DNA from: Cohnella sp. CFH 77786
GTDB lineage: Bacteria; Bacillota; Bacilli; Paenibacillales; Paenibacillaceae
Assembly: GCF_019400745.1 (NCBI RefSeq)
Contig: NZ_WJIB01000001.1
Span: 558,001 to 622,000 of the forward strand
DNA: 64,000 nt
Reading direction: 5' to 3'
Both the position numbers and the translations under genes were made by a program. Shown here one piece after another: positions 17,709 through 26,790 of the stretch. Every line of letters starts with the position of its first letter. The first letter of the stretch is position 1. A model generated the notes under the pieces. That model did not search any database, had not been told where the DNA came from, and saw nothing but the letters and a program-made list of their open reading frames with translations.

Positions 17709-18235
17709 TTGCGCTCTCCCCCTTGGACCGGCCATTTGCCCTCGCGGCGGAGAACGGCCAGCGCGATTTTCTCGATCATCCGGTTGAAGCGGGTGAAAAT
17801 GCCTTCCTCTCCCCGCGCGATCGGAGTGACGAGGATCGTATGCAGGCCCATTCTTTTGCCGCCGAGCATGTCCGTCATCAACTGGTCCCCGACCACGACC
17901 GCGTCGTCCGCCTCGAGCTCCAGCTTCTGCAACGCTTTCCGGAAGGCCCTGCCTGCCGGTTTGCGCGCCATGGGAATGTAAGGAATCCCGAGAGGGTCCG
18001 CGAACCGGGATACCCTCGTCAGGTTATTGTTGGATAAAATGACGACTTTGAAGCCGGCATCCTTGACTTTGTCAAGCCATGCCGCCAGCTCCGGCGTCGC
18101 GAGCGCGGTCTTGGCGCTCACCAGCGTATTGTCCAAATCGGTGATGATTCCCCGGACTTTCCGGGCTTTCAATTCGTTCAAATCGATATCGAAAACGGTG
18201 TTCACGATTTGATCGGGCAGCAATCGCTCGAACAT
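17705..18235 (-). CDS. yqeG: HAD-superfamily phosphatase YqeG
   Basis: A HAD hydrolase of subfamily IIIA, 176 residues. Motif I is ITDLDNTLV, motif II VVILSNNN, and motif III/IV lies in DAVVVGDQLMTDMLGGKR. The ATG at 18235 follows AGGAG at 8 bases and starts MFERLLPDQIVNTVFDIDL, the usual family start, so the extra 21 codons upstream are left out. First gene of the yqeG-yqeH-aroE-yhbY-nadD-yqeK-rsfS-cvfB-yqeM cluster. Its physiological substrate is unknown. Confidence 0.94.
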   Translation of the reverse strand: MFERLLPDQIVNTVFDIDLNELKARKVRGIITDLDNTLVSAKTALATPELAAWLDKVKDAGFKVVILSNNNLTRVSRFADPLGIPYIPMARKPAGRAFRKALQKLELEADDAVVVGDQLMTDMLGGKRMGLHTILVTPIARGEEGIFTRFNRMIEKIALAVLRREGKWPVQGGERK

Positions 18236-18303
18236 CCACCAATCTCCTGTCGTTGCCATGAATTCCGCAAAGGATGAACAAAATATACCATACCCCATCG
18301 GGC

Positions 18304-18400
18304 AAGTAAAACGGCTGCGCCGTCCTTTTCGGGCGGATGGGCGTGTTATCGAAGATCAATCCGAGATGAATAACCAATATTAATAAATTGCGTTTGATCA
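18304..18400 (+). repeat. Composite two-hairpin repeat, copy 3
   Basis: Reads AAGTAAAACGGCTGCGCCGT, then CCTTTTCGGGCGG, GCGTGTTATCGAAG, and a weaker second palindrome starting ATCAATCCGAGATGAAT and ending TTTGATCA. The first 20 bases are identical to the reverse complement of copy 5, 13 kb away. Directly followed by copy 4 in the same orientation. Confidence 0.75.
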
Positions 18401-18494
18401 AGTATAACCGCTTCGCTATCCTTTTCGGGCGGCGGATGGGCGTGTTATCGGCGTGATTCAGAAAAGTATGGCCTGTTTTCGGCTGTTTGAATCG
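18401..18494 (+). repeat. Composite two-hairpin repeat, copy 4
   Basis: Tandem neighbour of copy 3: AGTATAACCGCTTCGCTATC, CTTTTCGGGCGG, GGGCGTGTTATCG, then GTGATTCAGAAAAGTATGGC and a degenerate return arm ending TTTGAATC. The second part matches copies 5 and 6. From 18495 to about 18750 I see nothing recognisable. Confidence 0.7.
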
Positions 18495-18754
18495 TATTGC
18501 AAAAACGTCGGCTGATTCCATTCGTACATAACGCTCATGCCAACGCAGCTATCCGATCAAACTGTGATCACGATGACTCTCGTATTAAATTCATATAGAA
18601 TCAACGCCCGCCCGTTTAATATCATTCTGCTTGAGGGCGTAGCCCAAGCGAAGGCGCGGGAGCGAGACTTGTCCTTTACACTGGATAGCGTTCGTTCCAC
18701 ATTTCCCCAAACACAACCTTCGTATCAGGATCTACTACCCCCTCGAACCTCTGT

Positions 18755-19240
18755 ACTCGCACGTTAAGCTCCTCCCGCAAGCTTATCTCATCCCCGGCAC
18801 TCCCACGCCCCACGTTAAGCTCCTCCCACAAGCTTATCTCACCCTCCACACCTCCGTACTCGCACGTTTAGCTCCTCCCGCGAGCTTATCTCATCCCCGG
18901 CACTCCCACGCCCACGTTAAGCTCCTCCCGCAAGCTTATCTCATCCCCGGCACTTCCACGCCCCCACGTTAAGCTCCTTCCGCAAGCTTATCTCATCCCA
19001 GGCACTTCCACGCCCCCACGTTAAGCTCCTTCCGCAAGCTTATCTCATCCCCGGCACTCCCACGCCCCACGTTAAGCTCCTCCCGCAAGCTTATCTCATC
19101 CTCCACACCTCCGTACTCGCACTAAGCTCCTCCCGCAAGCTTATCTCATCCCCGGCACTCCCACGCCCCACGTTAAGCTCCTCCCGCAAGCTTATCTCAT
19201 CCCGGGCACTCCCACGCCCCACGTTAAGCTCCTCCCGCAA
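18755..19240. repeat. 51-bp tandem array A (about nine units plus a partial one)
   Basis: Units of 48-53 bp built on TTAAGCTCCTCCCGCAAGC, then TTATCTCATCCCCGGC and ACTCCCACGCCCCACG. Units begin near 18765, 18815, 18867, 18916, 18969, 19020, 19071, 19122 and 19172, with a broken one at 19222. Two subtypes alternate: most carry CCCGGCACTCCCACG, units 2 and 7 carry CTCCACACCTCCGTACTCG. Each full unit has an AAGCTT site. There are no spacers, so it is not a CRISPR. It fills the space between the end of the transglutaminase operon and yqeG. Confidence 0.9.
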
Positions 19241-19296
19241 ACAATCACGACCATGACCTTATTCCCCGAAAACTTATAAGCTCTTTCATTTCAACA

Positions 19297-19332
19297 GAAA
19301 AAACGGGAAAGCCCCGAAGGGCTTTCCCGTTC
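19297..19332 (-). terminator. Terminator of the MoxR/DUF58/transglutaminase operon
   Basis: On the minus strand AACGGGAAAGCC / GGCTTTCCCGTT with a six-base loop, followed by TTTTCTG. It lies 37 bases after the transglutaminase stop. Confidence 0.8.
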
Positions 19333-19368
19333 GCCGCAGGCGCCGCGGATCACCACGTCCGCCGCGGA

Positions 19369-21609
19369 TCACAGCGCTTTGCGCAGTTTGGCAACCGCAG
19401 CCGCGAATTCGCGCGCATCCGTCTCGCCGCCATCGTCCTTGCCGTAGCGTGCGCGCTCGAAGCGAACGAGGATGCCGTCGAAATCCGTCCGCAGCGAAGA
19501 GAATTTATCCCCCCAGCGCCGGAAGGATTCGCGCATCGTCTCGTGCGCTTCCCGCTTGAGGCCTCGCCGTTTCAGGAACTTCAGCAGCCGTTCCATGTCG
19601 CGGATGATGCGCTGGTCGGGAGACGCCCCGGCGTAGCGGATCCGGTTCCACAGGAGATGTCCCTTGCGTTTTCTCGCGAGGAAGAACGCGGCCGCGGCGG
19701 CAAGCACGACGCCCGCGCCGGCGGCGGGAAGCCCCCAGCCGATCGATTCCGGTTCGTCCGCGGCGGCTTCGGGCGCTTTGGAGGCTGCCGGATCGGTCTC
19801 GAGTTCAAGCGGAGCATCGGCCGGTACCGGCAGCGGCACGGAGAAGCCCGCCGTCGGCTCGAAAGGAATCCAACCGTAGCCCTCGAAGTACACCTCCGCC
19901 CAAGAGTGGGCGTCCGCGTTGCGGACCGTGTAGGTGCCCGGTCCGTCCGGGTCATCCGGAACGCCGCCGAATCGCAGGCTTTCGGTCTTGGCCGGGTCGA
20001 CGCCGGACGCATAGCCTTTGACCCATCGCGCCGGAATGCCGAGCGAGCGTGCCATGACGACGAAAGCGGTGGAATAATAGTCGCAATAGCCTTCCCGGAT
20101 TTCGAACAGGAAAGCGTCCGTTACGTCGGCGCTCTTGCGCTTGCTCAAATCCGGCTTATTGTTGTACGGATACGTTTTTTTCAAATAGCCTTCGAGAAGC
20201 TCGGCTTTGTCGAACGGATTCGTCCCGGCGGCGGTGACCTTGGCGGCCAATTCCTTGACGCGGGAAGGCAAGCTGTCCGGAAGCTGCAGGTACGGAGAGA
20301 GGTCGATCGATGCGGCTCCCTGCGCCGGGACGGCGACGCCGCGGAGCGCACGGCGGTCCAGCATCGTGACCTCGGATTCGACCGTATATGTCTGGACGCG
20401 CGCCGGCCTGCGGAACTTCAGCTCCCATTCCTCGGGGTTCAAGATAAGGCTGCCGTTGGCGTCGCTTTCGAGGTCTCCTACGCGGGTCGCCGGTCCGGCC
20501 GCGAACAGGACAGGCAGCCGATCCTTGCGCAAAATCGTGACCGTTTGCGTGATCTTCTCGGTTTTCGCGTTCTCCGAGCGCCCAGGGATGAAGAAATTCG
20601 TCGCTCCCCCATTTCCGAGGGGAAAGGAGACCGGTTGCCGGAGGTCCCCCCAGCCCTTGCCGGTATAGACGGCTTTCGTCTCTCCGCGCCAGTAGCTTCT
20701 CCGGTTCGTCTGCACGGTCATGACGGGCGAATAATCGAAGTCGAAGCCCCCGCCGATGTTGCGGTCGTCCCTTCCGTAGCCGGAAGACGCGGAGCCGCTC
20801 TTCACCGACGATCCGGAGCTGCTGCCCAGAACGCCGCCTTCGCCGGCCAGCGAAGGAACCTCGCGTCCTTGGGCTTCGGACCAGATCGTATAAGGATCTT
20901 CCAGGAGCGCGGGCGCCCTTGGCATGAAGACGCCGGAAAGCAGAAGCAGGGAAATGACGGCCACCGCCGGCAGCGCGAGATCGATCGGCCTTTCCGCGAG
21001 CGCCTCCCAGCTGTCGGGATGGCGCGCCCGGAGCTCCCTCAGGTGAAGGATGACCAACCAGCCGAGCCCCGCCGAGACGATCCAGGCGATGTTATGCCAC
21101 AGCTCTAGCGGGAAGAAGGAATCGACCGTCGCCATGACCCCGATGGAAGTCATCAGGACGGTCAGCATGAGACTGCGGTTCCGTCCGATCCGTGAGAGGA
21201 AATGGACGGTCAGCACGGCCCCGACCGCGAGCTCGAAGAATGGATGGAGCGAAGCGATATGGGATTCGTAAAACAGGTTCCATTGCGCCGCTTGCTTCCA
21301 GTTGTCCGGCCAGCCAATCCATTGGTAGAAGGGAGAATATGCGGCCGCAAGCACGATCGCCGCCGCCGTTTCCAAAGCCAGCCGGACGCCGTACCAGCGG
21401 GTAAAGGCGAGCTCGCAAACCGCGGTCACGGCCAGAACGCCGTACAGAACCGAATACGTTTCCTCCCACCAATAATCTCGGAAACATTGGAAGAGCTGCA
21501 GCAAAATGACGATGACGAACAAACGGTGGACCCGGTCCAGGACCAGCTGCCCCCAGAATCCGGAGCCCCACCTCACGCCGGGCCGGACGCCTGAGCTCCC
21601 TCTGTTCAC
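19369..21609 (-). CDS. Membrane transglutaminase-like protein (TgpA family)
   Basis: A 746-residue protein with about six N-terminal membrane helices, a large extracellular region, one more helix near residue 630, and a cytoplasmic tail. The transglutaminase core shows Cys in GYCDYYSTAFVVMARSLGIP (about 510), His in DAHSWAEVYFEG (about 568) and GWIPFEPTAGF, where the third acid is Glu as is common in this group. The GTG at 21609 overlaps the DUF58 stop (GTGA); the longer upstream frame runs over DUF58. The MoxR-DUF58-transglutaminase set is common in bacteria and is thought to act in envelope protein assembly or stress, but the substrate is unknown. Confidence 0.88.
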   Translation of the reverse strand: MNRGSSGVRPGVRWGSGFWGQLVLDRVHRLFVIVILLQLFQCFRDYWWEETYSVLYGVLAVTAVCELAFTRWYGVRLALETAAAIVLAAAYSPFYQWIGWPDNWKQAAQWNLFYESHIASLHPFFELAVGAVLTVHFLSRIGRNRSLMLTVLMTSIGVMATVDSFFPLELWHNIAWIVSAGLGWLVILHLRELRARHPDSWEALAERPIDLALPAVAVISLLLLSGVFMPRAPALLEDPYTIWSEAQGREVPSLAGEGGVLGSSSGSSVKSGSASSGYGRDDRNIGGGFDFDYSPVMTVQTNRRSYWRGETKAVYTGKGWGDLRQPVSFPLGNGGATNFFIPGRSENAKTEKITQTVTILRKDRLPVLFAAGPATRVGDLESDANGSLILNPEEWELKFRRPARVQTYTVESEVTMLDRRALRGVAVPAQGAASIDLSPYLQLPDSLPSRVKELAAKVTAAGTNPFDKAELLEGYLKKTYPYNNKPDLSKRKSADVTDAFLFEIREGYCDYYSTAFVVMARSLGIPARWVKGYASGVDPAKTESLRFGGVPDDPDGPGTYTVRNADAHSWAEVYFEGYGWIPFEPTAGFSVPLPVPADAPLELETDPAASKAPEAAADEPESIGWGLPAAGAGVVLAAAAAFFLARKRKGHLLWNRIRYAGASPDQRIIRDMERLLKFLKRRGLKREAHETMRESFRRWGDKFSSLRTDFDGILVRFERARYGKDDGGETDAREFAAAVAKLRKAL

Positions 21610-22847
21610 GCAGACACCACCCCTAGCGCCGCGGGCAATTCTTCCAATCGGGACACCGAATTGCAATCCCATTGCTTGGCTTTGCTCAGCTGCTGCCAAC
21701 CGCGGAGCTTGCGTTTCTGCTCGTCGCTCGGCGCCGCTTCGGCGATGTGCAGCAGCGAAGGGATCATCCGCTTGGCTTCGAGCGCGGTGAACGCCATGGA
21801 CAGCTGCTCGTCGGCGATCGGGCTGATCACGACGACCTGCACGCCGGGCTCGAATCTCTCCGCCGCTTGGGCGATCCATCCGGCGAGCGGCATGGTGCCG
21901 TCCGCTTCCACGTCCACCAGGTGCCGGAGCACCTCATCGCGGGAAACCGGAGCCCGTTCCGCGCCGAACCAGCCCGGCTTGAGCCCGGCCGATACGAACC
22001 CGAGCGGCATTCCTCTCTGTACGACCAGCTCCAGCAAGGAGGCCGCGACCGACACCGCCAGCTCGAACTGATCGGCGGACCGGTAGGATCCGACGCTCCG
22101 GTCGAGCAGGAAAACGATGCGCGGCAACGCTTCCCGCTCGAACTCCTTCGATTTCCAATGGCCGGTTTTGGCCGTCGCGTTCCAATGGATCCTCGAAAGC
22201 CGGTCTCCGTGGATGTATTCCCGAACCCCGTCGATCTGCGTCGTTTCCTTCGCCCACTTCGAAGTGAACGTATGCTGGAATACCCCTCTCTGCGAACGCC
22301 TCAGCATTTGCCAATCCTTGAGCGCGATCATGCGGGGATACACTTGCAGGTCCAGCGGTTCGGTGAACTTGCCCTGGTGCTCGAAGAGCCCGAAAATATC
22401 ACGCGTGGAGCACTCGGTCGTCTGAAACCGGTATCGCCCGCGCCGCAGCGGTGCCGTTTCGTAGAACACTTCTCCCCGGCGCCGGTAGTCGGGCACGAAG
22501 GAAAGCTCGTAAGTTTGCGACTCGTCCGATACCGGCCGAACGAGACGGTCCCGAACGATCACGTAAGGCACCGGCCAGAAACCGGGAATTTGCATGCGCA
22601 GCTTGACTTGCACCCGCATGCCGGCCGTGAGGTAAGCCGTATCCCCGGCGTTCGAGACGATCGTTCTCGTTCCCTGGACGCCGCCGATGCCGCTCCAGCG
22701 CCCGAGCAGCAAGTACAGAATCAAGGCGTTCAGCATGACGAAAAGCATAAGCGACGTTTTGCCGCCCTGGAACAGCACGTAGAAGGCGGAACACCCATAC
22801 AGCGCCGCTCCGGGAAGCCATACGCGCGATAGAGGTAAGCCTCTCAT
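21606..22847 (-). CDS. DUF58 domain protein
   Basis: A 413-residue protein with two membrane helices near the N-terminus (about 9-50) and a cytoplasmic von Willebrand factor A-like region. The DUF58 signature YIHGDRLSRIHWNATAKTG is near residue 220, followed by LLDRSVGS, a MIDAS-like strand. It starts 2 bases after the MoxR stop. DUF58 proteins are usual partners of MoxR ATPases, which probably remodel them; no activity is established. Confidence 0.9.
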   Translation of the reverse strand: MRGLPLSRVWLPGAALYGCSAFYVLFQGGKTSLMLFVMLNALILYLLLGRWSGIGGVQGTRTIVSNAGDTAYLTAGMRVQVKLRMQIPGFWPVPYVIVRDRLVRPVSDESQTYELSFVPDYRRRGEVFYETAPLRRGRYRFQTTECSTRDIFGLFEHQGKFTEPLDLQVYPRMIALKDWQMLRRSQRGVFQHTFTSKWAKETTQIDGVREYIHGDRLSRIHWNATAKTGHWKSKEFEREALPRIVFLLDRSVGSYRSADQFELAVSVAASLLELVVQRGMPLGFVSAGLKPGWFGAERAPVSRDEVLRHLVDVEADGTMPLAGWIAQAAERFEPGVQVVVISPIADEQLSMAFTALEAKRMIPSLLHIAEAAPSDEQKRKLRGWQQLSKAKQWDCNSVSRLEELPAALGVVSA

Positions 22848-22849
22848 GG

Positions 22850-23803
22850 TCAGCGCTCCAGACCGACCGGAACCGGCAGTCGTCCCAGGATGTCCTGGAG
22901 CACGCCGACCGCCTGATTCCCCTGCATGCGGGCTTCGGAGCGAAGGTGCAGGCGGTGGCTGAGCACAAGCGGCGCCATCGCCTTGATGTCGTCGGGCAGC
23001 ACGAACGTGCGGTGATGCAGGAAGGCGTAAGCCTTCGCCGCGGATGCAAGCGCTACCGCGGCACGGGGACTTGCGCCGAGCAGGACGGAAGCATGCGTTC
23101 TCGTTCCCCTGACCAGGGAAATCAAATAATCGGCCACGACGGCTTCCAAGTGGATGTCTTCAACCATTTTCTGCATGCGTGCCACGTCATCCACCGTTGC
23201 CACTTGGCTGAGCGATTCGGCCGCCCGTCCGGCATGGGGCTCCAGCACAAGCCGTTTCTCGGAGGCTTCGTCCGGATAACCGAGCTTGATTTTCATCAAG
23301 AAGCGGTCGAGCTGCGCCTCCGGCAGCGTGTAGGTGCCTTCGAAATCGATCGGATTCTGGGTGGCGAACAGAATGAACGGATTCGGAAGCGCATACGTTT
23401 GTCCGTCTACGGACACCCTGCGCTCCTCCATCGCCTCCAGCAGGGCGGATTGCGTTTTGGTCGTGGCCCGGTTGATCTCGTCCGCGAGGAGCATGTTCGC
23501 CATGACCGGCCCCGGACGGAACACGAATTCTTCCTGTTTCGGGTGATAAATGGAAACTCCAGTAATATCTGTAGGAAGCAAATCCGGGTTGCATTGGATT
23601 CGGTGGAACACGCCGCCGACCGACATGGCGAGCGCTTTCACCAATTGGGTTTTGCCGGTGCCCGGCACGTCTTCGATGAGCACATGGCCTCCGGCGAGCA
23701 AAGCGGTAAGCATCCAAGCGATTTCGTCTTTTTTGCCGTAAATGCAAGATTCCATATTCGTTCGTATCTGATCCAATAATTGCGCAGCTTCGCGATGATC
23801 CAT
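22850..23803 (-). CDS. MoxR-family AAA+ ATPase
   Basis: A 317-residue chaperone-like ATPase. Walker A is EDVPGTGKTQLVKAL (about residue 42), Walker B is LLADEINRATTKTQS, followed by sensor I (FATQNPIDFEGTY) and an arginine-rich C-terminal lid. AGGAGGATAG precedes the ATG at 23803. First gene of a three-gene operon with DUF58 and the transglutaminase protein, where it likely remodels the DUF58 partner. Confidence 0.93.
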   Translation of the reverse strand: MDHREAAQLLDQIRTNMESCIYGKKDEIAWMLTALLAGGHVLIEDVPGTGKTQLVKALAMSVGGVFHRIQCNPDLLPTDITGVSIYHPKQEEFVFRPGPVMANMLLADEINRATTKTQSALLEAMEERRVSVDGQTYALPNPFILFATQNPIDFEGTYTLPEAQLDRFLMKIKLGYPDEASEKRLVLEPHAGRAAESLSQVATVDDVARMQKMVEDIHLEAVVADYLISLVRGTRTHASVLLGASPRAAVALASAAKAYAFLHHRTFVLPDDIKAMAPLVLSHRLHLRSEARMQGNQAVGVLQDILGRLPVPVGLER

Positions 23804-23912
23804 TTTGCCGCTATCCTCCTATGGAATCATGTGATGAAAAAACGGTTTCCCTCTCATTATACCGAAATTTGGATGTGACCGTAAATTTTAGAATCCTACA
23901 AAAAACAATAGC

Positions 23913-23943
23913 AAAAAAGCCAAACCGATTGAACCGGTTTGGC
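23913..23943 (-). terminator. Terminator of the spoVA operon
   Basis: On the minus strand GCCAAACCG / CGGTTTGGC (23919-23943) is followed by TTTTTT. It lies about 45 bases after the spoVAE stop. Confidence 0.85.
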
Positions 23944-23986
23944 GGATTTCCTGCAAATTCCTTCAATAACGAGCCCGTTTGGCGCG

Positions 23987-24340
23987 CTAACCTTTCGGTC
24001 TCACGACCAAGGCGGCCAGGAACGAGAAGATGATCGCGGCCGAGATGCCCGCGCTCGTGACCTCGAATATCCCCGTGATCACGCCGATCCACCCGTCCCG
24101 CTGAAGCTCCGTGAGAGCCCCGTGCACGAGGGCGTTGCCGAAGCTGGTGATCGGCACCGTGGCGCCGGCGCCGGCGAACTTGATGAGCGGATCGTACCAG
24201 CCCAGGCCGTCCACGACCGCGCCTAGCACGACCAGCAAGGACATCGTATGCGCAGGGGTCAGCTTGCCGACGTCGAACAGCAACTGGCCAAGCAGGCAAA
24301 TGCCGCCTCCGATCAGGAATGCCCACAGGTATTGCATCAT
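23987..24340 (-). CDS. spoVAE: Stage V sporulation protein AE (SpoVAEb type)
   Basis: A small membrane protein (117 residues, about four helices) of the SpoVA channel in the inner spore membrane, which moves dipicolinic acid into the forespore and out during germination. It resembles SpoVAC, sharing the GAGATVPITSFGNALVHGA motif with the GAGTAVPVTGFANSMASAA of spoVAC. The ATG at 24340 overlaps the spoVAD stop by four bases. Confidence 0.95.
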   Translation of the reverse strand: MMQYLWAFLIGGGICLLGQLLFDVGKLTPAHTMSLLVVLGAVVDGLGWYDPLIKFAGAGATVPITSFGNALVHGALTELQRDGWIGVITGIFEVTSAGISAAIIFSFLAALVVRPKG

Positions 24341-25380
24341 GCGTTAGTTCCTCCTTGTCCGGCGCCTGGCGCCTGCGCTTCGATAGAGACCGCGTGCGCG
24401 ATGCACGGAATGGATTCTCCCTGCTGGTAGGAAAGCGGACTGAGCAGCGCTCCCGTCGCCACGACGAGAATCCGCTTCAGATCCCCCCGGGCCATCCGCT
24501 TGAGCAAATGTCCATACGTGACCGCCGCCGAACAGGCGCAGCCGCTTCCTCCCGCCTGCACGTTCTGTTTGGCCGTATCGTAAATCATGAGGCCGCAGTC
24601 CAGAAACCTGGTTTCCTCCATCGGCACTCCATTCCGGCGCAGCAGCTCGGATGCGATCGGATGTCCCACCCCGGCCAAATCCCCCGTGACAATCAAATCG
24701 TAATATCCCGGGCTCCTCTCCATGTCCTGGAGGTGAGCCTGGATCGTATCCACGGCGGCCGGCGCCATCGCCGCCCCCATGTTGAACGGATCCTTGATGC
24801 CCAAATCGACGATTTTGCCGACGGTCGCCCCGGTAACGAAGGGACCGTCGCCTTCGCGGGACAATACCGCCGCGCCGGCTCCCGTTACGGTGTACTGGGC
24901 GGTTGGCGGCTTCTGCGAGCCGTACTCCGTCGGATATCGGAATTGTTTCTCCGCGGTACAGTTATGGCTGCAGGTCCCCGCAAGCACCCGGTCCGCGGCA
25001 CCGGAGGCGACCAGCAGGGCGGCCAAGGCCAGCGACTCCATTGAAGTGGAGCACGCGCCGAAAACCCCCAGATAAGGAACGCCCAGCTTGCGGGCGGCGA
25101 ACGTGTTGCTGATGATCTGGTTCATCAAATCTCCGCCGATGAAGAAATGGATTTCTTCCTTGGCTGTGTTCGCATGCTGCATCGCGATATCGGCGGCCTG
25201 CTCGAGCAGCACCCGCTCGGACTTCTCCCAGCTGGGCTGACCGATTTCGAGGTCCGGGTGCACGAGATCGAAATCCCCGGCGAGCGGCCCTTCTCCCTCG
25301 TCGGGACCGACGACGGTACCCGTTCCGATGATGACCGGCGGCTGCGGAAACGACCAGCTTCTCTCGCCCTGCCGGATCAT
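24337..25380 (-). CDS. spoVAD: Stage V sporulation protein AD
   Basis: A thiolase-fold protein of 347 residues that binds dipicolinic acid as part of the SpoVA complex. Thiolase-like features include GVFGACSTSMESLALAALL and the glycine-rich GGSGCACSAAVTYGHLL. It begins MIRQGERSWSFPQPPVIIGT. Coding is contiguous with spoVAC (one base between) and overlaps spoVAE. The three genes form the minimal C-D-E set; no spoVAA, spoVAB or spoVAF is adjacent. Confidence 0.96.
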   Translation of the reverse strand: MIRQGERSWSFPQPPVIIGTGTVVGPDEGEGPLAGDFDLVHPDLEIGQPSWEKSERVLLEQAADIAMQHANTAKEEIHFFIGGDLMNQIISNTFAARKLGVPYLGVFGACSTSMESLALAALLVASGAADRVLAGTCSHNCTAEKQFRYPTEYGSQKPPTAQYTVTGAGAAVLSREGDGPFVTGATVGKIVDLGIKDPFNMGAAMAPAAVDTIQAHLQDMERSPGYYDLIVTGDLAGVGHPIASELLRRNGVPMEETRFLDCGLMIYDTAKQNVQAGGSGCACSAAVTYGHLLKRMARGDLKRILVVATGALLSPLSYQQGESIPCIAHAVSIEAQAPGAGQGGTNA

Positions 25381-25381
25381 G

Positions 25382-25876
25382 TCAGCTCCATATTCCGATC
25401 AGCCAGTGAACGATGCCGATCAGGAAAGCCGCGACCACGCCGAATACGATGACGGAACCGGCAAGCTTGAACATGTTGGCGCCCACTCCGAGCACTAGTC
25501 CTTCGCTCCGGTGCTCGATCGCCGCGGAAGCCATGGAGTTGGCGAATCCGGTCACCGGCACGGCCGTGCCGGCCCCCGCCCACTGCGCGATTTTGTCATA
25601 GACGCCCAAACACGTCAGGATGACGGAGATCAGGATCAAGACGGCTACGGTCGGGTTCCCCGCTTCCTTGGACGTCATATCGAACGCAGTCATGAAAAAA
25701 CGCTGAATGCCCTGACCGATAAGGCAGATCGTACCGCCGACCAGAAACGCCCGAAGCGCGTTCGCCAGGACGGACCTTGACGGCTCCCGGGCTTTGGCGA
25801 AAGCTTTGTACTCCTTCGGGGACATGGACAGCGGTTTGTAAGCTTTGTTGCCGCTCGGCGCGGACTTCACGGCCAT
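25382..25876 (-). CDS. spoVAC: Stage V sporulation protein AC
   Basis: A 164-residue membrane protein, a mechanosensitive channel component for dipicolinic acid release. After a basic cytoplasmic N-terminus (about 40 residues) it has about four membrane helices, with the family motif GAGTAVPVTGFANSMASAA. First gene of the spoVAC-D-E operon. Expression from a forespore (sigma G) promoter is expected from family knowledge, but I could not place one convincingly in 25877-25980. Confidence 0.95.
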   Translation of the reverse strand: MAVKSAPSGNKAYKPLSMSPKEYKAFAKAREPSRSVLANALRAFLVGGTICLIGQGIQRFFMTAFDMTSKEAGNPTVAVLILISVILTCLGVYDKIAQWAGAGTAVPVTGFANSMASAAIEHRSEGLVLGVGANMFKLAGSVIVFGVVAAFLIGIVHWLIGIWS

Positions 25877-26013
25877 GGCGAAACGCCCCCTCTGCAGCGA
25901 TGGTTACCCCATCATTATCTGCCGTGGAACTACGTTCTATGTAAGACTTGCCGCCGTTCCGCCGCTTAGGAGCGCGTCCGGTAAATTAACTGGCACGCGT
26001 GGGCCTTTATCCT

Positions 26014-26021
26014 CATAGAAT
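26014..26021 (+). promoter_or_regulatory. Possible sigma-E/sigma-K type -10 element of sigK
   Basis: CATAGAAT, 52 bases before the sigK start, is one base off the mother-cell -10 consensus CATACAAT. A matching -35 is not clear, so this is a weak call resting mainly on position. Confidence 0.3.
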
Positions 26022-26072
26022 GGTAACAATTCTCCTCGCAACATCGATCACACTGCCGGAGGTGGCTTCTGC

Positions 26073-26774
26073 GTGCCCGGTTTCATCGCTTCCGTTGCGC
26101 TGTTCCTCAAACAGCTCTCGCTTCTCGTTTCGTACGTCAAGAACAACGCGTTTCCCCAGCCTCTGACCGATGAAGAGGAAGCCCTGCATTTGCAGCGGAT
26201 GGGAAATGGAGACCCGCACTCCCGAAACCTCCTGATCGAGCACAATCTCCGGCTTGTCGCCCACATCGTCAAGAAGTTCGACAACACCGGGGAAGACCTG
26301 GAGGACCTGATCTCCATCGGCACGATCGGACTCATCAAAGCGATCGAAAGCTTCCAGGTGGGCAAGGGGACGAAGCTCGCGACATTCGCCGCCCGATGTA
26401 TCGAAAACGAGATCCTGATGCATTTGCGTTCCTTGAAGAAAACCCGCAAGGACGTCTCGCTGCACGATCCCATCGGAACCGACAAGGAAGGCAACGAGAT
26501 TACCCTGCAAGATATTCTGGGCACGGAAACCGACGAAGTCGTCGATAAGGTGCAATTGAAAATCGAAAAAAGCAAAATCTACCGAAACCTGGACATTCTG
26601 GACGAACGGGAGCAAGAGGTGATCCGGGGGCGATTCGGCCTGGACGGCGGCGGGGACGAGCGGACGCAGCGGGAAATCGCGCGGGAGCTCGGGATCAGCC
26701 GCTCGTACGTGTCGCGCATCGAGAAGCGCGCGCTCATGAAGCTGTACCATGAGTTTTACAAGTCGAAGCGTTGA
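26073..26774 (+). CDS. sigK: RNA polymerase sporulation sigma factor SigK, uninterrupted
   Basis: Late mother-cell sigma factor. The N-terminus ([21 protein letters not shown]) is the pro-sequence removed by SpoIVFB. Region 2 shows [24 protein letters not shown] and region 4 [20 protein letters not shown]. At 233 residues it is full length: the gene is not split by a skin-type element as in B. subtilis. The GTG at 26073 follows GGAGGTGG at 7 bases. Monocistronic with its own terminator, divergent from spoVAC. Confidence 0.95.
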   Translation: MPGFIASVALFLKQLSLLVSYVKNNAFPQPLTDEEEALHLQRMGNGDPHSRNLLIEHNLRLVAHIVKKFDNTGEDLEDLISIGTIGLIKAIESFQVGKGTKLATFAARCIENEILMHLRSLKKTRKDVSLHDPIGTDKEGNEITLQDILGTETDEVVDKVQLKIEKSKIYRNLDILDEREQEVIRGRFGLDGGGDERTQREIARELGISRSYVSRIEKRALMKLYHEFYKSKR

Positions 26775-26790
26775 GAAAAGCAGTAAAGTG

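Noticed and set aside
18755-19240. Array A as a CRISPR
   Set aside because: Units abut each other with no unique spacers, unit length varies, and no cas gene is present.
23811-24326. 171-codon minus-strand frame over spoVAE
   Set aside because: Alternative frame of spoVAE running into its terminator.
25877-25980. A sigma-G promoter before spoVAC
   Set aside because: ACATA and GATAATG are near the expected spacing but the -10 does not fit the consensus well enough to report.
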